64,000 bases of DNA from Polynucleobacter sp. 15G-AUS-farblos (GTDB lineage: Bacteria > Pseudomonadota > Gammaproteobacteria > Burkholderiales > Burkholderiaceae), in assembly GCF_018882445.1 (NCBI RefSeq), contig NZ_JACVOM010000001.1, positions 592,951-656,950 on the forward strand. The letters are read 5' to 3'. Of this stretch, positions 24,349-34,691 are shown in pieces. The position numbers and the translations under genes are program-made. Below the pieces are notes generated by a model. That model was not told the DNA's origin, ran no database searches, and saw only the letters and a program-made list of their open reading frames with translations. How positions within the stretch are numbered: the stretch's first letter is position 1; every line of letters starts with the position of its first letter.

Positions 24349-25897
24349 GATTGGTCACCATTTTTGCTGGCTCTACGAGGGAGTCAAGGGCTTTAGCTGA
24401 AGACAGTACTCCGGGTATACCTGCGCCTGGGTGAGTACTTGCACCAACCATATAAAGTCCTTCAATATCTTCACTACGATTGTGGGGCCTGAACCATGCA
24501 CTCTGCGTCAATAGAGGCTCAAGACCAAATGCCGCACCTTTATAAGAGAGCAATCTATCTTGAAAATCTTGGGGCGTCATTACAAAGGATTCAACTAAGT
24601 TCTCTTCCAGATCAGGAAGAACAGTTTCGCTAAGCATCTTGGCAATCGACTTTCGATAAGACTCTGCTACTTCAGCCCAGTCAGTGCCGCTATCTAAATG
24701 GGGTACTGGTGATAGAACATAAAAAGTATCGCAACCTTCAGGCGCTAATGATGGATCTGTAGCCGTAGGGCGATGTAGGTACAAACTAAAGTCTTTTGCC
24801 AAATGATGACGCTTAAAAATATCTTCTAGTAATTCTTTATAGCGCTTACCTAAGAGCATCATATGGTGTGGCACTTCGGGATACTTCTTTTTAGTGCCAA
24901 AATACCAGACAAATAGACTCATTGAATATTGACCATTTTCAATTTTTTTGTCAGTCCATACCTTGCGATACTCTGGCGCAATCAGATTTTTGTAAGTCCA
25001 AGCAGTATCGGCATTAGATACCACCATATTGGAATACAAAACATCCCCATTCTCTAAAGTCACGCCCGTTACTTTATTGTCAACAATATTAATTTTCTTG
25101 ACAGTGCTGGCATAGCGGATAGAGACGCCTAGCCCATCTAATAAACCGACAAGACCTTTAATAATCGCCCCTGTGCCACCCATAGCAGAGTGCACTCCCC
25201 ATTTACGCTCTAAAGAATTAATGAGCGCATATGCAGAGCTCACTGAAAATGGATTGCCGCCAATCAGCAGAGGATGAAAACTCATCACCTCTCTTAATTG
25301 CGGGTCTTTAATGTACTTCGCTACCAGGCTGTAGAGATTATTCCAAGCCCGCATCTTAATGAGGTTGGGCATCGCCTGGACTAAGTCTTTGATGCTATCA
25401 AATGCAACGTCGCCCAGATCCTCAAAGGCGAGCTTGTAACAATTTTCCGCTTCATCTAAAAACCGTAAATATCCTGGCAAATCTTTAGGATTAAATCGAG
25501 CGACCTCGTCTTTCATACGCTCTAAATCACCTGTGTAATTAAAGATACGCCCATCAGAAAAACGAATTTGATAAAAAGGATCCATGGCTCGGAGGTCGAC
25601 ATCATCAGACATCTTCTTACCGCACATCTCCCATAATTCTTCCAGCAAAAATGGGGCGGTAATGATGGTTGGACCTGCATCAAAGGTAAAGCCATTGCGG
25701 CGATGAACATAAGCCCGTCCACCCGCACTATCCAATCTTTCTAGAATTTGGACCTCGTAGCCCTTGAGTGCTAATCGAATAGCAACTGCAAGACCACCAA
25801 ATCCCGATCCAATCACCAGTACTCGCTCAGGGTGACTGCCATAGCTATATGACGCCACATTCTCCGGTATCTTAAAGTGATCGACCTTTTGGTCCAT
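24341..25897 (-). CDS. crtI: Phytoene desaturase
   Basis: CrtI-type FAD desaturase that converts phytoene to neurosporene or lycopene. 518 residues, with the N-terminal 'VLVIGSGFGGLAVAIRLALK' Rossmann motif and the C-terminal 'LYMVGASTHPGAGIPGVLSS' motif. The ATG is preceded by AAGGAAA. It follows pufC after 57 bp that hold a strong hairpin and no evident promoter, so crtIB may be transcribed partly by read-through from puf. Confidence 0.96.
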   Translation of the reverse strand: MDQKVDHFKIPENVASYSYGSHPERVLVIGSGFGGLAVAIRLALKGYEVQILERLDSAGGRAYVHRRNGFTFDAGPTIITAPFLLEELWEMCGKKMSDDVDLRAMDPFYQIRFSDGRIFNYTGDLERMKDEVARFNPKDLPGYLRFLDEAENCYKLAFEDLGDVAFDSIKDLVQAMPNLIKMRAWNNLYSLVAKYIKDPQLREVMSFHPLLIGGNPFSVSSAYALINSLERKWGVHSAMGGTGAIIKGLVGLLDGLGVSIRYASTVKKINIVDNKVTGVTLENGDVLYSNMVVSNADTAWTYKNLIAPEYRKVWTDKKIENGQYSMSLFVWYFGTKKKYPEVPHHMMLLGKRYKELLEDIFKRHHLAKDFSLYLHRPTATDPSLAPEGCDTFYVLSPVPHLDSGTDWAEVAESYRKSIAKMLSETVLPDLEENLVESFVMTPQDFQDRLLSYKGAAFGLEPLLTQSAWFRPHNRSEDIEGLYMVGASTHPGAGIPGVLSSAKALDSLVEPAKMVTNRA

Positions 25898-25920
25898 CAG
25901 ATTTCCTTCAAATCAAACGT

Positions 25921-25943
25921 CCACTGATAGAGACTATCAGTGG
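25921..25943. terminator. Strong hairpin between pufC and crtI
   Basis: CCACTGATAG (25921-25930) and CTATCAGTGG (25934-25943) form a perfect 10-bp stem with a 3-base loop. Read leftwards it lies after crtI's start side and upstream of pufC only in the sense of the divergent sequence order; transcription runs from crtI... in the minus direction through this hairpin into pufC. No T-tract follows on the minus strand (next bases ACGTTTG on that strand lead away), so it may stabilise or process RNA rather than terminate. Confidence 0.55.
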
Positions 25944-25954
25944 AGGAGTGGTTA

Positions 25955-26998
25955 TTAGTTTTTGGCAATTTGATTTCCATCCTTGGGCTTGCCGCTTGTA
26001 GGAGCTAAGAATGGATATTCTGACAACATACTTTTGCCTAAGAGTGGCTTATTAACGCCTTGATGGCAAGTAGCGCAATTGGCTTTACCAACATCTCCAT
26101 CAGGCCCTTTGCGATGGGCAGGCGATATGGCAGCTAAAGGTGAGATAAAGGTGGTGTTGACATCCTTTAGCATCTGAATTCCGTGCCAAGCCTGAATACG
26201 CTGCGGAGTGCTCTCTTCCCAGCTATTGAATGCACGACTGTTATGGCAATAGGTGCAGTTCACTCCCAGGGAGTGAGACATATGTGACATCACACCGTAC
26301 ACATTCTCGGTTTTTTGCAAGGAAGCCTTGTTACCCGTAGGCAATGCAGTGTCTCCAATGATGCGTGCAGGACCTGCACCTGCTACAAAGTAACTTTGAA
26401 AAGGTTGGTTTGGTAATGAAGAGTAGCCATTCGTTGCCAATGGATCATTTTGGCCATTGGTATTACCCAACATATTGCCGCCCTTCTTTTCAATTGGATT
26501 GAACCAAACATTTTGCGGAACGTTATTGCCTCGATGGCAGGTATAGCAAGTAACGCCCGTTGTCTTAACGTGATCACCCCAATTGCCATTAATACTTTGA
26601 TTCATCTGAATCATTCTTCTCGCTACCGTTTTGGTGTAGAGAGAATCATCAGCAAAATTTTGCACGTTATGACAATATGCACATCCTTCATTAGGAGCAA
26701 CCCAGGCAGTCATTGAAACCATAAAGGTACTAAATTGGGCGGCGCTCAGATTATTCAAGACCTTCACGTTCTTATAGACTGCACCCGCCTTTGGGCCATC
26801 TGGTGACGAAGGTAGCATGGCTGGCAACTCATTGATCTTGGCTAGCTGTGCTTCAGTACGTGGATTGTTGACTTGATCCATGCCCGTTCCACGATAGCCT
26901 GTTTGCTTTGATTCGACCGGCGGTCTTTCGCACGCCGTCAACATCACCATTGCAAAGATACTCAATGCAATCGAAATTTTTTGAGTCACATGTTTCAT
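25955..26998 (-). CDS. pufC: Reaction-centre tetraheme cytochrome c subunit
   Basis: A 347-residue lipoprotein that re-reduces the photo-oxidised special pair from the periplasm. It has a signal peptide with lipobox (MLTACERPP) and four CXXCH haem sites: CAYCH, CYTCH, CTYCH and CATCH. Its start overlaps the pufM stop by ATGA (26995-26998), giving pufL-pufM-pufC order. Haem-ligand methionines are present around 'RRMIQMNQS' and '[12 protein letters not shown]'. Confidence 0.97.
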   Translation of the reverse strand: MKHVTQKISIALSIFAMVMLTACERPPVESKQTGYRGTGMDQVNNPRTEAQLAKINELPAMLPSSPDGPKAGAVYKNVKVLNNLSAAQFSTFMVSMTAWVAPNEGCAYCHNVQNFADDSLYTKTVARRMIQMNQSINGNWGDHVKTTGVTCYTCHRGNNVPQNVWFNPIEKKGGNMLGNTNGQNDPLATNGYSSLPNQPFQSYFVAGAGPARIIGDTALPTGNKASLQKTENVYGVMSHMSHSLGVNCTYCHNSRAFNSWEESTPQRIQAWHGIQMLKDVNTTFISPLAAISPAHRKGPDGDVGKANCATCHQGVNKPLLGKSMLSEYPFLAPTSGKPKDGNQIAKN

Positions 26999-27996
26999 TT
27001 TTTGTCCCCTTTGGCTACTGGGGCAGCTGGCGCTGTTAAAGCTGGGTCAGCTACAGTCCCATATATCGCTGGGTATGCAGGAGCAATATTATGTTTTACA
27101 CCCCATTGATACCAGTTATCCACTACCGTACCAGTTAACAAGATTCCAATGCCGCCAGTTAATGGTGTTAAGACTGCAAACCACCAAGCCCAACGATGGA
27201 TAGATTCCATGGTGGCATTAAAGCCCATGGTCCATCTCCAGAACAATGCAGCTCTCTCAGATGCAGTACCACGATCCACAATCTGCTCAATCTCTCTTTC
27301 ACCACCAAAACGACTCACCGCTAGGATGGTTGCGCCATGCATTGCAAATAAGAGCACTGAACCGTAGAGGAAAACGATTGAGAGCATATGAAACGGGTTG
27401 TAAAACAGATTGCCGTAACGAATGGATAAGGCAGATGTCCAATCTAAGTGAGAGAAGATGCCAAAGGGAACGCCTTCGCTCCAACTTCCCATCAATACCG
27501 GACGGAATAAACCAAGTACTAAAAACAACCAAATAGCAGATGCAAATGCCCAAGGTACATGAGTACCCATACCTAGCGCTTGCGCCCTTCTAAAGGTTCT
27601 CAGCCACCACAACATAATGGAGATAGTTGAAAATAATCCAACAATTAACCACCAACCACCTTCATTTAATGGGGGAAAGGTTAGGCCATATTTGGGTGAT
27701 GGCGCATCGAGCGATAGCCAAAACAGTTTTTTCACAAATTGCAGCGGATTCCAACCCACCTGGGCCAGCATATTCATACCAATAATGAAAAACGCAGTCA
27801 TACCAAAAATCAAAGATGCGACTCCAAGACGTCCAAGGTATATAGGGCCCAATTGCGCATTACCGATACGACCCATGAGATGACTAAAGCCAATCGTCTT
27901 AGTTCTCTCACGCATGTCGTATGCGTTAATTGGAACGCCATGACTAGCGGGGCCAGTGACTTGCGTTTGTGTAAATAGATTTTGATATTCCATCAT
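26995..27996 (-). CDS. pufM: Photosynthetic reaction centre M subunit
   Basis: A 333-residue five-helix membrane subunit binding the special pair, accessory pigments and QA with PufL. Typical features are the N-terminal '[10 protein letters not shown]', '[20 protein letters not shown]', the His-bearing '[20 protein letters not shown]' and '[20 protein letters not shown]'. The start ATG-ATG is preceded by GGAGAG. The C-terminus is Ala/Pro-rich (about residues 318-333), as in species whose core binds a tetraheme cytochrome. Confidence 0.98.
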   Translation of the reverse strand: MMEYQNLFTQTQVTGPASHGVPINAYDMRERTKTIGFSHLMGRIGNAQLGPIYLGRLGVASLIFGMTAFFIIGMNMLAQVGWNPLQFVKKLFWLSLDAPSPKYGLTFPPLNEGGWWLIVGLFSTISIMLWWLRTFRRAQALGMGTHVPWAFASAIWLFLVLGLFRPVLMGSWSEGVPFGIFSHLDWTSALSIRYGNLFYNPFHMLSIVFLYGSVLLFAMHGATILAVSRFGGEREIEQIVDRGTASERAALFWRWTMGFNATMESIHRWAWWFAVLTPLTGGIGILLTGTVVDNWYQWGVKHNIAPAYPAIYGTVADPALTAPAAPVAKGDKK

Positions 27997-28024
27997 GCTC
28001 TCCGCATATTCAATTCAGATATAA

Positions 28025-28849
28025 CTATCCCCAGATTGGCAAATTCAACCACCATGTCCACCACTCCGGCCATCCCTTCGTCCAAAACGGCCCACTAATG
28101 ACGATACATACAGCACTCCAGAAGACTGCAGCTAATGCAAGGAATAGACCGAGACGATGAATACCGAGGGTTCCAACGGAGTAGCCCACAATATCTCTAA
28201 AGAATGTATCTTCATGCTCTGGCGTTTTTACTGGCTGACCAGGCTGAGGGTTTGTTGAAGACAAAATCAATGCGCCATGCAAAGCCAGTGCCAATGTGGT
28301 GGTAAAGAATAAAGTCACCGCAATCATATGCGCAGGGTTGTAATGAAAGTGCAGATACTGATATCCAGTATTTGATACCCAATCTAAGTGGCTCAAAATG
28401 CCATACGGGAATCCATAACCCCAGGCACCCATGAGAAGCGGCCTTATTACTACAAGAGTGAAATAAGCAAAGATCGCCATACTAAAAGCAGCTGGAACAT
28501 GTAAGCCCATACCTAGCTTGCGAGAGATCTCAACCTCTCGCATTGCCCACGAACCAAATGCACCCAGGGCGCAAATCGTAATGAGCTGCCATAAGCCGCC
28601 CTCCATGAGAGGTGCTACCCCTAGTCCGTATTTGAGGTCTGGCGGAGCAATATTAATTTGCCAAATATTCCACACCCCCATCTGGGATGTGCCCCATAAA
28701 ATCATTGCAGTACCTAAGAATGCAAAGAATATGGTTGTCACGCCAAAAAATCCAACGTAGAAAGGACCCACCCAGAAATCAAATAGATCTCCGCCTATTA
28801 GGGTTCCACCGCGTACGCGGTATTTCTTTTCAAAGTTGAGCATGGCCAT
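28025..28849 (-). CDS. pufL: Photosynthetic reaction centre L subunit
   Basis: A 274-residue partner of PufM that binds QB. It begins [20 protein letters not shown] and contains '[20 protein letters not shown]', '[20 protein letters not shown]' and the C-terminal '[15 protein letters not shown]', all diagnostic. AGGGG lies 6 bases upstream of the chosen ATG. It is separated from pufA by about 100 bp containing a strong stem-loop. Confidence 0.98.
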   Translation of the reverse strand: MAMLNFEKKYRVRGGTLIGGDLFDFWVGPFYVGFFGVTTIFFAFLGTAMILWGTSQMGVWNIWQINIAPPDLKYGLGVAPLMEGGLWQLITICALGAFGSWAMREVEISRKLGMGLHVPAAFSMAIFAYFTLVVIRPLLMGAWGYGFPYGILSHLDWVSNTGYQYLHFHYNPAHMIAVTLFFTTTLALALHGALILSSTNPQPGQPVKTPEHEDTFFRDIVGYSVGTLGIHRLGLFLALAAVFWSAVCIVISGPFWTKGWPEWWTWWLNLPIWG

Positions 28850-28900
28850 TTAGCGCCCCTTACATAATGAGAAACAATTTCTCATAACTAATTAATCGTA

Positions 28901-28936
28901 CGTAGACGAATATCTATCACTAGAAATTCGTCTACG
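28901..28936. promoter_or_regulatory. pufA-pufL intercistronic stem-loop
   Basis: CGTAGACGAAT (28901-28911) pairs perfectly with ATTCGTCTACG (28926-28936), an 11-bp stem with a 14-base loop. A smaller dyad, GAGAAACAATTTCTC, lies at 28869-28883. In Rhodobacter, hairpins at this place protect the pufBA segment and give an excess of antenna over reaction-centre message; the same role is likely here. Confidence 0.75.
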
Positions 28937-28950
28937 GTTTGTACATCTGA

Positions 28951-29127
28951 TTACTTCTTCGCTGCTGAGATTGCTGCTTTGTACTGCTCTTGACTCATTC
29001 CATCCAACCATTTGTATTGAACAGTGCTCAATAAAATGAGATGAATCATGGCCGCCAAAGCAAAAAGAAAAACGCCCTGTGCAACCATCGCACGTAATGG
29101 GTCGTATAACTTCCATATTCTCCACAT
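28951..29127 (-). CDS. pufA: LH1 antenna alpha polypeptide
   Basis: A 58-residue core-antenna polypeptide starting [18 protein letters not shown], with a transmembrane helix containing the bacteriochlorophyll-ligand His ([19 protein letters not shown]). The short basic C-terminus ends [13 protein letters not shown] precedes the ATG by 7 bases and overlaps the stop codon of the small gene upstream (29138-29359), so the two are closely coupled. A longer open frame over the same DNA (28892-29125) is only a shadow. Confidence 0.97.
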   Translation of the reverse strand: MWRIWKLYDPLRAMVAQGVFLFALAAMIHLILLSTVQYKWLDGMSQEQYKAAISAAKK

Positions 29128-29137
29128 AGTATTTCTC

Positions 29138-29359
29138 CTAATTTAAGTAAGACATAAAGCTATAGACGCCTGACTCCACTGACTTAAAGAATGAAGCTCC
29201 GTCAGATTCTGAAAATAACCAACTTTTTCGTGAGGCAGGCAACACAACCAAAATGAGTGCCGCCACAAAGATCACGACATAACTAATTACAAAAATGAAC
29301 TTGAAGGACATGGTTTCCTGCAGGTCATTTTTATTGATTAAATTTATATTGGTCTTCAT
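29138..29359 (-). CDS. Unrecognised single-span membrane protein inserted between pufB and pufA
   Basis: A 73-codon gene in the middle of the antenna operon, where purple bacteria normally have nothing. It has AAGGAG 8 bases before its ATG, the same spacing as pufB. About 17 polar residues come first, then one hydrophobic helix (about residues 19-41, [20 protein letters not shown]), basic residues SRKSW just after it, and a 25-residue amphipathic-looking tail ([18 protein letters not shown]). It has no His in the helix, so it is not an antenna polypeptide. Size and layout recall PufX, PufQ or protein W by analogy only; no sequence match to them is apparent. An internal ATG at 29311 is a weaker alternative start. 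Confidence 0.8.
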   Translation of the reverse strand: MKTNINLINKNDLQETMSFKFIFVISYVVIFVAALILVVLPASRKSWLFSESDGASFFKSVESGVYSFMSYLN

Positions 29360-29408
29360 AAGAACTACTCCTTTTAGCTGAGCTATTTACTTTCTACTTA
29401 CTAATGCA

Positions 29409-29555
29409 TCAAAAGAACCATGGACGCCAAGCCCATACAAGTATGTGCGCGACGACTGCGATTGCAACAAACCCTAAAAGACCTTGCACATAAAATGCAT
29501 GGAATTCTTGAGCCTCTGCATCGGTAAGCCCAGATATAGATCTGTTTTCACTCAT
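29409..29555 (-). CDS. pufB: LH1 antenna beta polypeptide
   Basis: A 48-residue core-antenna polypeptide: polar N-terminus [18 protein letters not shown], then a single helix with the ligand His in '[16 protein letters not shown]'. AAGGAG lies 8 bases before the ATG. It is too short for simple ORF filters. It is the first puf gene, about 120 bp after bchZ, and the next gene downstream is the unusual small membrane protein rather than pufA. Confidence 0.97.
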   Translation of the reverse strand: MSENRSISGLTDAEAQEFHAFYVQGLLGFVAIAVVAHILVWAWRPWFF

Positions 29556-29582
29556 GATGACAACTCCTTGAAACTGACCTTA

Positions 29583-29660
29583 CGGTCTTTTCTACATCAC
29601 CCCTGTAGATTTGAGGACATGACCTTAAAAAGTCATATTGGTTTAACCCTTTTTCAGGGT
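29583..29660 (-). promoter_or_regulatory. bchZ-pufB leader region with dyads
   Basis: The 123-bp gap between bchZ and pufB contains a CTACA/TGTAG dyad (29591-29608) and ACCCT-TTTTC-AGGGT (29646-29660). The latter resembles half of the second promoter element. No exact TGT-N12-ACA site is present; the nearest is a TGT-N10-ACA at about 29604-29619. A puf promoter or an attenuating structure is plausible, not proven. Confidence 0.35.
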
Positions 29661-29678
29661 AATTTTTTTGTGCTGACT

Positions 29679-31136
29679 TCATGCAACTTCTCCCGCCGTT
29701 ACGGAGAAAGATGACTTCTGCACACAATCTACTGTGACTCTTTCAATATTCTGTTTACGTGCTTCAAGCTCTGCTTCATCTCGCATTCTCTTTGCAGCAG
29801 ATATTTGAGTGAGCACAGGTTGATTGCTAATTAATTTATTCAGTAGAGTTTGTGCCTCTTGCTCCCAAGGCATTGTCTTGAGAGAGCTCTGAACTTTTGC
29901 TGGGGTGCGATCTACCTTATCCATCTCCGTACCCAGTGGCAAGATATTGAACAAGGCATCAAACAAGCAGTTGCAAACTTCTTGGATCAAATACACCGCA
30001 CCTGAATAACCCATAAATGGTGTACCGGTGTGTCTGCGAATTATGGCTCCAGGGAATGAAGCAGGAATATAAGAGAAGCGTGCGCCAATCTCGCTGCCAT
30101 ACATCCGCTCGTTATAACTTCCGAACATGACGAGCGGGGTTTTCTTCTGAACCAATTCGCGTACTTCTACATTATTGGTTTTATTTCCTGGCAATCTAGA
30201 TACCGCAAAATTACAAGGGAGACCCATCTCTTCTTCTAAGAAGTTACGGACACCTCTGGTATAGGTTTCATTGGCAACAATGGCAAAACTGGCTGTACCA
30301 AAGAAATCCTGCGTTACTGAGCGCCATAGATCCCATACTGGCTTGAGCGTAGTATGTTTTTCTTTTTCAATGAAACCTTCTACATCAATCTCACAAAGCT
30401 CACCTAATTTTCTTAAGAAAGCAGTTGTCGATTGCATGCCGATAGGTGCCTGCAAATAAGGACGCTCTAAAGTCTCGCAAAGTAAACGTCCGTACTCTCT
30501 ATACATACAGACATTGACATCTGCATTGACTAACTTTGGAATATCTTCTAAATGGGATCCCAGTGGGAACACCATATTGACTTCTGCGCCAATACCTTCA
30601 ATCAAGCGTCGAATTTCAGCTAAATCGCTATATAAATTAAAGCTGCCGTAGGACGGCCCAATAATATTAACCCTTGGCTTTTCACCTGCATCACGCTTAC
30701 GTTCTGGAATTTTTTTCAAACCGTATTCTGTCCATAACCAATTCATGGCACGGTTAGCACATTGCCACTGATCCTCATCAATGGTTCTTGGCAAGAAGCG
30801 TTTGATACCAGTTCCCTCAGGAGTAACGCCACCGCCAATCATCTCTGCGATAGATCCTGTTACTACTACTGCGGGCAAGTCTGGGTCTAGTACTTTATGA
30901 GCCCGCTTCATGGACTCTTCAGTACCCTCTCTACCTAACTGCTCTTCTGCTAGACCAGTCACAACGATTGGTAGCTCATGCGGAGGTAAGCCATCGGTGT
31001 AATGCAATACAGAGGTAACCGGTAGATTCTCGCAACCAACAGGGCCATCAATCACTACCTGCAAGCCCTTCACAGCTGTGAATACATAGACTGCACCCCA
31101 GTAGCCACCAGCGCGATCGTGATCAAGGACTAGCAT
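29679..31136 (-). CDS. bchZ: Chlorophyllide a reductase subunit Z
   Basis: Catalytic subunit of the nitrogenase-like chlorophyllide reductase, which reduces ring B. The 485-residue sequence starts [20 protein letters not shown] and includes the Cys context '[20 protein letters not shown]' and '[20 protein letters not shown]'. The start overlaps the bchY stop by 1 bp (TAATG). Confidence 0.97.
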   Translation of the reverse strand: MLVLDHDRAGGYWGAVYVFTAVKGLQVVIDGPVGCENLPVTSVLHYTDGLPPHELPIVVTGLAEEQLGREGTEESMKRAHKVLDPDLPAVVVTGSIAEMIGGGVTPEGTGIKRFLPRTIDEDQWQCANRAMNWLWTEYGLKKIPERKRDAGEKPRVNIIGPSYGSFNLYSDLAEIRRLIEGIGAEVNMVFPLGSHLEDIPKLVNADVNVCMYREYGRLLCETLERPYLQAPIGMQSTTAFLRKLGELCEIDVEGFIEKEKHTTLKPVWDLWRSVTQDFFGTASFAIVANETYTRGVRNFLEEEMGLPCNFAVSRLPGNKTNNVEVRELVQKKTPLVMFGSYNERMYGSEIGARFSYIPASFPGAIIRRHTGTPFMGYSGAVYLIQEVCNCLFDALFNILPLGTEMDKVDRTPAKVQSSLKTMPWEQEAQTLLNKLISNQPVLTQISAAKRMRDEAELEARKQNIERVTVDCVQKSSFSVTAGEVA

Positions 31137-32659
31137 TAGCCCATCTCCTCTGCTTTTTGCTTGGCCTTCGCTTTTTCCATGCGACGCCTTACATCAGCCT
31201 TAAAGTCAGGATGATCAACAGGTACTGATTCCCAAACTCCTGTTGCGTGATCTTTGCCAACACCTTCAAAGAAGGAATTCATGGCATCAAAGCGTGTTTG
31301 ATTTGCTAGTGCAGCATTAATCACTTGCGCAAGTGATCCAGCGCCTGCGGCACCCATTAATGGTCTTGCGGAAATCAAGTTTGTGAAATACAAAGAAGGA
31401 ATGGCTAACTCTTTAGCTTTTTGCACTACAGGAGTTGTACCAATCACCAAATCTGGTTCGAACTCTTTCATAGCAGCAAGATCTTGCTCGAGAGAGGCGC
31501 GATACTGAACATGGACTCCATGTTGCTCTAGCCAGTCTAAATCAGCACTACTCCAGGCTGTTTTGGGACATGCGCTACCAACATAGCGTACATCTGCTCC
31601 GCTCTCAACTAACAAACGAGCCACTAATAATTCAGATCCTTCGTAGCCACTAAGCGTAATCCTGCCTTTAATTGGCTTTGCTTTGAGTGCCGCTTGAATC
31701 ATAGGCAAAAACTTATCTTTAGCATTGCCAATTTTTTCTGCACTGACGCCGGAAGCAACTCCAATGTTTTCTAACCAGTGTGCTGTACCTTCATAACCAA
31801 TCGGCGCTGATCCCACGATGGTGCGGCCAGCACTTTCAAACTCACGAATACTCGCGGTATAGAAGGGATGTATTGCTGCCACCACTTTGGAATCCATGGC
31901 TTGATATAACTCACGCCACTCTCTCGTAGGCACTACTGGACCTACTGCCAAATCCATTGGCTCTAGCATCATGCCAATACTGATTGGATCAACCGGGAAC
32001 ATCTCACCCAACAGAGTAATAGTTGGTTTATCAGAGATTCCATTGCGTGGCGCTGAAACTGGTCCGCTTTCAATTTCTGTGCGGGCATAGCGCAACATTG
32101 CACTTGCTAAAACATCTTTTGCTTCAGCATGGGTTGGAACTCCAAACCCTGGAACATCAATGCCGATGATACGTACGCCATTAATTTCTTTTGGCAGAAG
32201 TTGCAATGGAACACCACTAGCGGTCGGAACACACAAATTGATGATCACGATAGCGTCATAAAGCTCAGGATTCGCTTCTTTGTATACCGCATCCCGAATA
32301 TCTTCGAACAACTTTCCAGTGACCAATGATTCCGAATTAAATGGGACATAGCCAACGCTGCGGCGTGCGCCATAAAAGTGGGAAGTAAAAGTCAAGCCAT
32401 AAACGCAACAAGCAGAACCAGACAAAATCGTCGCAGTGCGACGCATTCTTAAACCAACTCGCAATGATCCAAATGCTGGACACATACTTTGTGGCTGATC
32501 GTGAGGACCCTTTGGGTAATCCTTGGCGTACTGACCAAGAATCTCACTCTTATTCGCTGATTTAGCAGCCGCTAATAAATCTTCCGCCCCCGAATGACAG
32601 GAAATTCCAGACGTATTATTAGTCTGGTCTTGTATCGGAATGACTTTAGTAGATTTCAC
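31136..32659 (-). CDS. bchY: Chlorophyllide a reductase subunit Y
   Basis: Partner of BchZ, 507 residues. The Cys contexts [20 protein letters not shown] and '[20 protein letters not shown]' are those expected to hold the shared Fe-S cluster. The start codon is GTG at 32657-32659, preceded by AAGAG at 9 bases. It follows bchX after 13 bp. Confidence 0.97.
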   Translation of the reverse strand: MKSTKVIPIQDQTNNTSGISCHSGAEDLLAAAKSANKSEILGQYAKDYPKGPHDQPQSMCPAFGSLRVGLRMRRTATILSGSACCVYGLTFTSHFYGARRSVGYVPFNSESLVTGKLFEDIRDAVYKEANPELYDAIVIINLCVPTASGVPLQLLPKEINGVRIIGIDVPGFGVPTHAEAKDVLASAMLRYARTEIESGPVSAPRNGISDKPTITLLGEMFPVDPISIGMMLEPMDLAVGPVVPTREWRELYQAMDSKVVAAIHPFYTASIREFESAGRTIVGSAPIGYEGTAHWLENIGVASGVSAEKIGNAKDKFLPMIQAALKAKPIKGRITLSGYEGSELLVARLLVESGADVRYVGSACPKTAWSSADLDWLEQHGVHVQYRASLEQDLAAMKEFEPDLVIGTTPVVQKAKELAIPSLYFTNLISARPLMGAAGAGSLAQVINAALANQTRFDAMNSFFEGVGKDHATGVWESVPVDHPDFKADVRRRMEKAKAKQKAEEMG

Positions 32660-32672
32660 GATGATTTACTCT

Positions 32673-33680
32673 TTAAGCTTTGTCGTAAATCACTTCAAGA
32701 GTTGGCTTAATCACTTCATTTTTGCCAACCATGTCAAAAATGGTTGCAGGCTCAAGTACTACATCTCTACCAACTTGATTCGCTGCAAATAAACCTAGCA
32801 AATCATCTGGGGTCATTGGCTTAGGTCTCACCGGCGGAGCAGCAGCAACATTACTTGCTAGACCTTCAAATAATGGGCCCCACTGAGAATCTGGCTTGCC
32901 AATAATTTCGTAACTAGCACTCTTTCTACGAATATCGTCATTCGCTGGAATCACGGAGAGAATCGGAATACCTACATTTTCTGCAAAGGCTGTTGCTTCG
33001 CCAGTACCATCATCACGATTGATGACCATGCCCGCTACACCGACATTGCCGCCTAATTTTCGGAAATATTCAACTGCAGAGCAAACGTTGTTAGCAACAT
33101 ACAAGGATTGCAAATCGTTACTTGCAACCACAATCACTTTTTGACACATATCTCTGGCAATTGGCAGTCCAAAGCCGCCACAAACTACGTCGCCCAAGAA
33201 GTCGAGCAAGACATAATCAAATCCCCAGTCATGGAAGCCTAATTTTTCTAAGGTTTCAAATCCGTGAATGATTCCGCGGCCACCGCATCCCCGACCAACC
33301 TCTGGGCCACCAAGCTCCATGGCATAAACACCATCACGCTTAAAGCAAACGTCACCAATCTTGACTTCCTCACCAGCGAGCTTCTTTTTCGAAGAAGTCT
33401 CAATGATGGTTGGACAGGCTTTCCCACCAAACAACAAGGAAGTGGTGTCACTTTTTGGATCACATCCAATGAGCAATACCTTCTTGCCCTGTTGGGCCAT
33501 CATGTAGGACAAATTGGCAAGCGTAAAGCTTTTACCAATTCCGCCTTTGCCATAAATGGCAATGATCTGAGTTTCTTTTTTGATTTCGCCGGTATGAACT
33601 GGATCAGGCTCAATCGCAGCCTCTTTTTTCAATTGAGAAAATTGAATTGTTACTTCTTTTGGAACGGTAGGCGCATTCAT
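32673..33680 (-). CDS. bchX: Chlorophyllide a reductase iron protein BchX
   Basis: NifH-like electron donor to BchYZ, 335 residues. P-loop [16 protein letters not shown], cluster cysteines in 'GGPEVGRGCGGRGIIHG' and '[14 protein letters not shown]'. The ATG at 33678-33680 (MNAPTV) overlaps the bchC stop as ATGA and is preceded by GGAG, so I prefer it to the ATG at 33695. Confidence 0.97.
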   Translation of the reverse strand: MNAPTVPKEVTIQFSQLKKEAAIEPDPVHTGEIKKETQIIAIYGKGGIGKSFTLANLSYMMAQQGKKVLLIGCDPKSDTTSLLFGGKACPTIIETSSKKKLAGEEVKIGDVCFKRDGVYAMELGGPEVGRGCGGRGIIHGFETLEKLGFHDWGFDYVLLDFLGDVVCGGFGLPIARDMCQKVIVVASNDLQSLYVANNVCSAVEYFRKLGGNVGVAGMVINRDDGTGEATAFAENVGIPILSVIPANDDIRRKSASYEIIGKPDSQWGPLFEGLASNVAAAPPVRPKPMTPDDLLGLFAANQVGRDVVLEPATIFDMVGKNEVIKPTLEVIYDKA

Positions 33681-34627
33681 AATGGCTCTCTCCAATCAAC
33701 AACCATTTTTAAACAACTAGGATCTTCGAATGCAGTGCGATAAACCTCATCGATTGAAGATGGTCTGCGGTGATGTGTAATCAATCCTTGCAAATTTAAA
33801 TCTCCATTTGCAATGGCTTGCTTCACATCTCTTAAATCTTCTGGTGACCACTGTGCTGCAATTCTTAACTTGGCTTCTTTCATGAAGGCAGCAGGAAAAT
33901 TAAATTGAATGTCTTTGTCGTAAAAGCCTGCCAGGGCAATCTCACCGCCATGCTGCAAGCGGCCAATTAACTTATTCAGAATGCTGACCTGTCCACTGGC
34001 ATCGCAAATATTTTTATATTTATTGACTTCGTCATCACATGGATGAAGGACTGTGTATCCCTCTGCTCCACTCATGCGGTCGGCATCAATCTCCCAAACT
34101 ACAGGCTGATGCCCTAACATCACCGCGATTCTCGCGATGAGTCTTCCTAATACACCATGGCCAATAATCAAATCTGGCTGTAATGATTTTTTACCTTGAG
34201 TGACATGGTATGCAGTTGCAGCTAAGGCAAGTAGCACGCCTTCTTCACCCATTTTTTCTGGGAGTGCGACTACTCTATCGCTCGGCACAACAACATGCGA
34301 GGCAGCGCCGCCAAATAATCCTTTAACGTCCCCAAAGCATTTTGCTCCTGGAACAAACACTCTTTGATTGAGATCGAGCTTAGATTTTTTTCCAACACGA
34401 GTGACTCTTCCGACTGACTCATAACCGGGCACCAAGGGGTATCCCATTCCTGGAAATTCAGGCATGGTTCCGTTCCACAACAACTTTTCGGTACCTGTGC
34501 TGATTCCACTCCACTCTATCTGCACAACAACATCAACATCTGTTGGCTCATCTAGCAAAAGACGCTTTAGCCTGAGTTCGCGTGGCGACTCAAGTAAAAC
34601 GGCGGTTGAATGAAGTTGCTGTGACAT
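33677..34627 (-). CDS. bchC: Bacteriochlorophyllide a dehydrogenase BchC
   Basis: Oxidises the 3-hydroxyethyl group to 3-acetyl, the last chlorin modification before esterification. Zinc-type alcohol dehydrogenase fold without an obvious structural-zinc loop; 316 residues with 'GMGYPLVPGYESVGRVTRVG' and 'LIIGHGVLGRLIARIAVMLG'. The ATG at 34625-34627 (MSQQLHSTAVLLESP) is preferred to 34672, because the latter would start inside the PpsR box. Confidence 0.95.
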   Translation of the reverse strand: MSQQLHSTAVLLESPRELRLKRLLLDEPTDVDVVVQIEWSGISTGTEKLLWNGTMPEFPGMGYPLVPGYESVGRVTRVGKKSKLDLNQRVFVPGAKCFGDVKGLFGGAASHVVVPSDRVVALPEKMGEEGVLLALAATAYHVTQGKKSLQPDLIIGHGVLGRLIARIAVMLGHQPVVWEIDADRMSGAEGYTVLHPCDDEVNKYKNICDASGQVSILNKLIGRLQHGGEIALAGFYDKDIQFNFPAAFMKEAKLRIAAQWSPEDLRDVKQAIANGDLNLQGLITHHRRPSSIDEVYRTAFEDPSCLKMVVDWREPL

Positions 34628-34653
34628 ATGTATATTTTGCTTTACCTTCTTTA

Positions 34654-34671
34654 TGTAAACTAATTTATACA
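34654..34671. promoter_or_regulatory. PpsR/CrtJ box upstream of bchC
   Basis: TGTAAACTAATTTATACA is an exact TGT-N12-ACA palindrome starting 27 bp upstream of the bchC ATG. A PpsR-controlled bchC promoter inside the crtEF-bchCXYZ-puf superoperon is well known from Rhodobacter. Confidence 0.85.
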
Positions 34672-34691
34672 CATTTCAGAGTAAATGCATT

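Noticed and set aside
25921..25943. Classical rho-independent terminator between crtI and pufC
   Set aside because: The stem is excellent but no T tract follows on the transcribed strand; since both flanking genes are on the minus strand with crtI upstream of the hairpin by coordinate, I treat it as a processing or stabilising hairpin. Transcription enters crtI first (25897 is its start, left of the hairpin), so the hairpin actually lies after pufC and before crtI in transcription order.
28892..29125. A 77-codon open frame covering pufA
   Set aside because: It is out of frame with the LH1 alpha polypeptide, rich in Cys and Ser without pattern, and has no ribosome-binding site; the real gene is 28951-29127.
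29583..29660. pufQ upstream of pufB
   Set aside because: No open frame of suitable length or hydrophobicity lies between bchZ and pufB; the small gene after pufB is not evidently PufQ-like.
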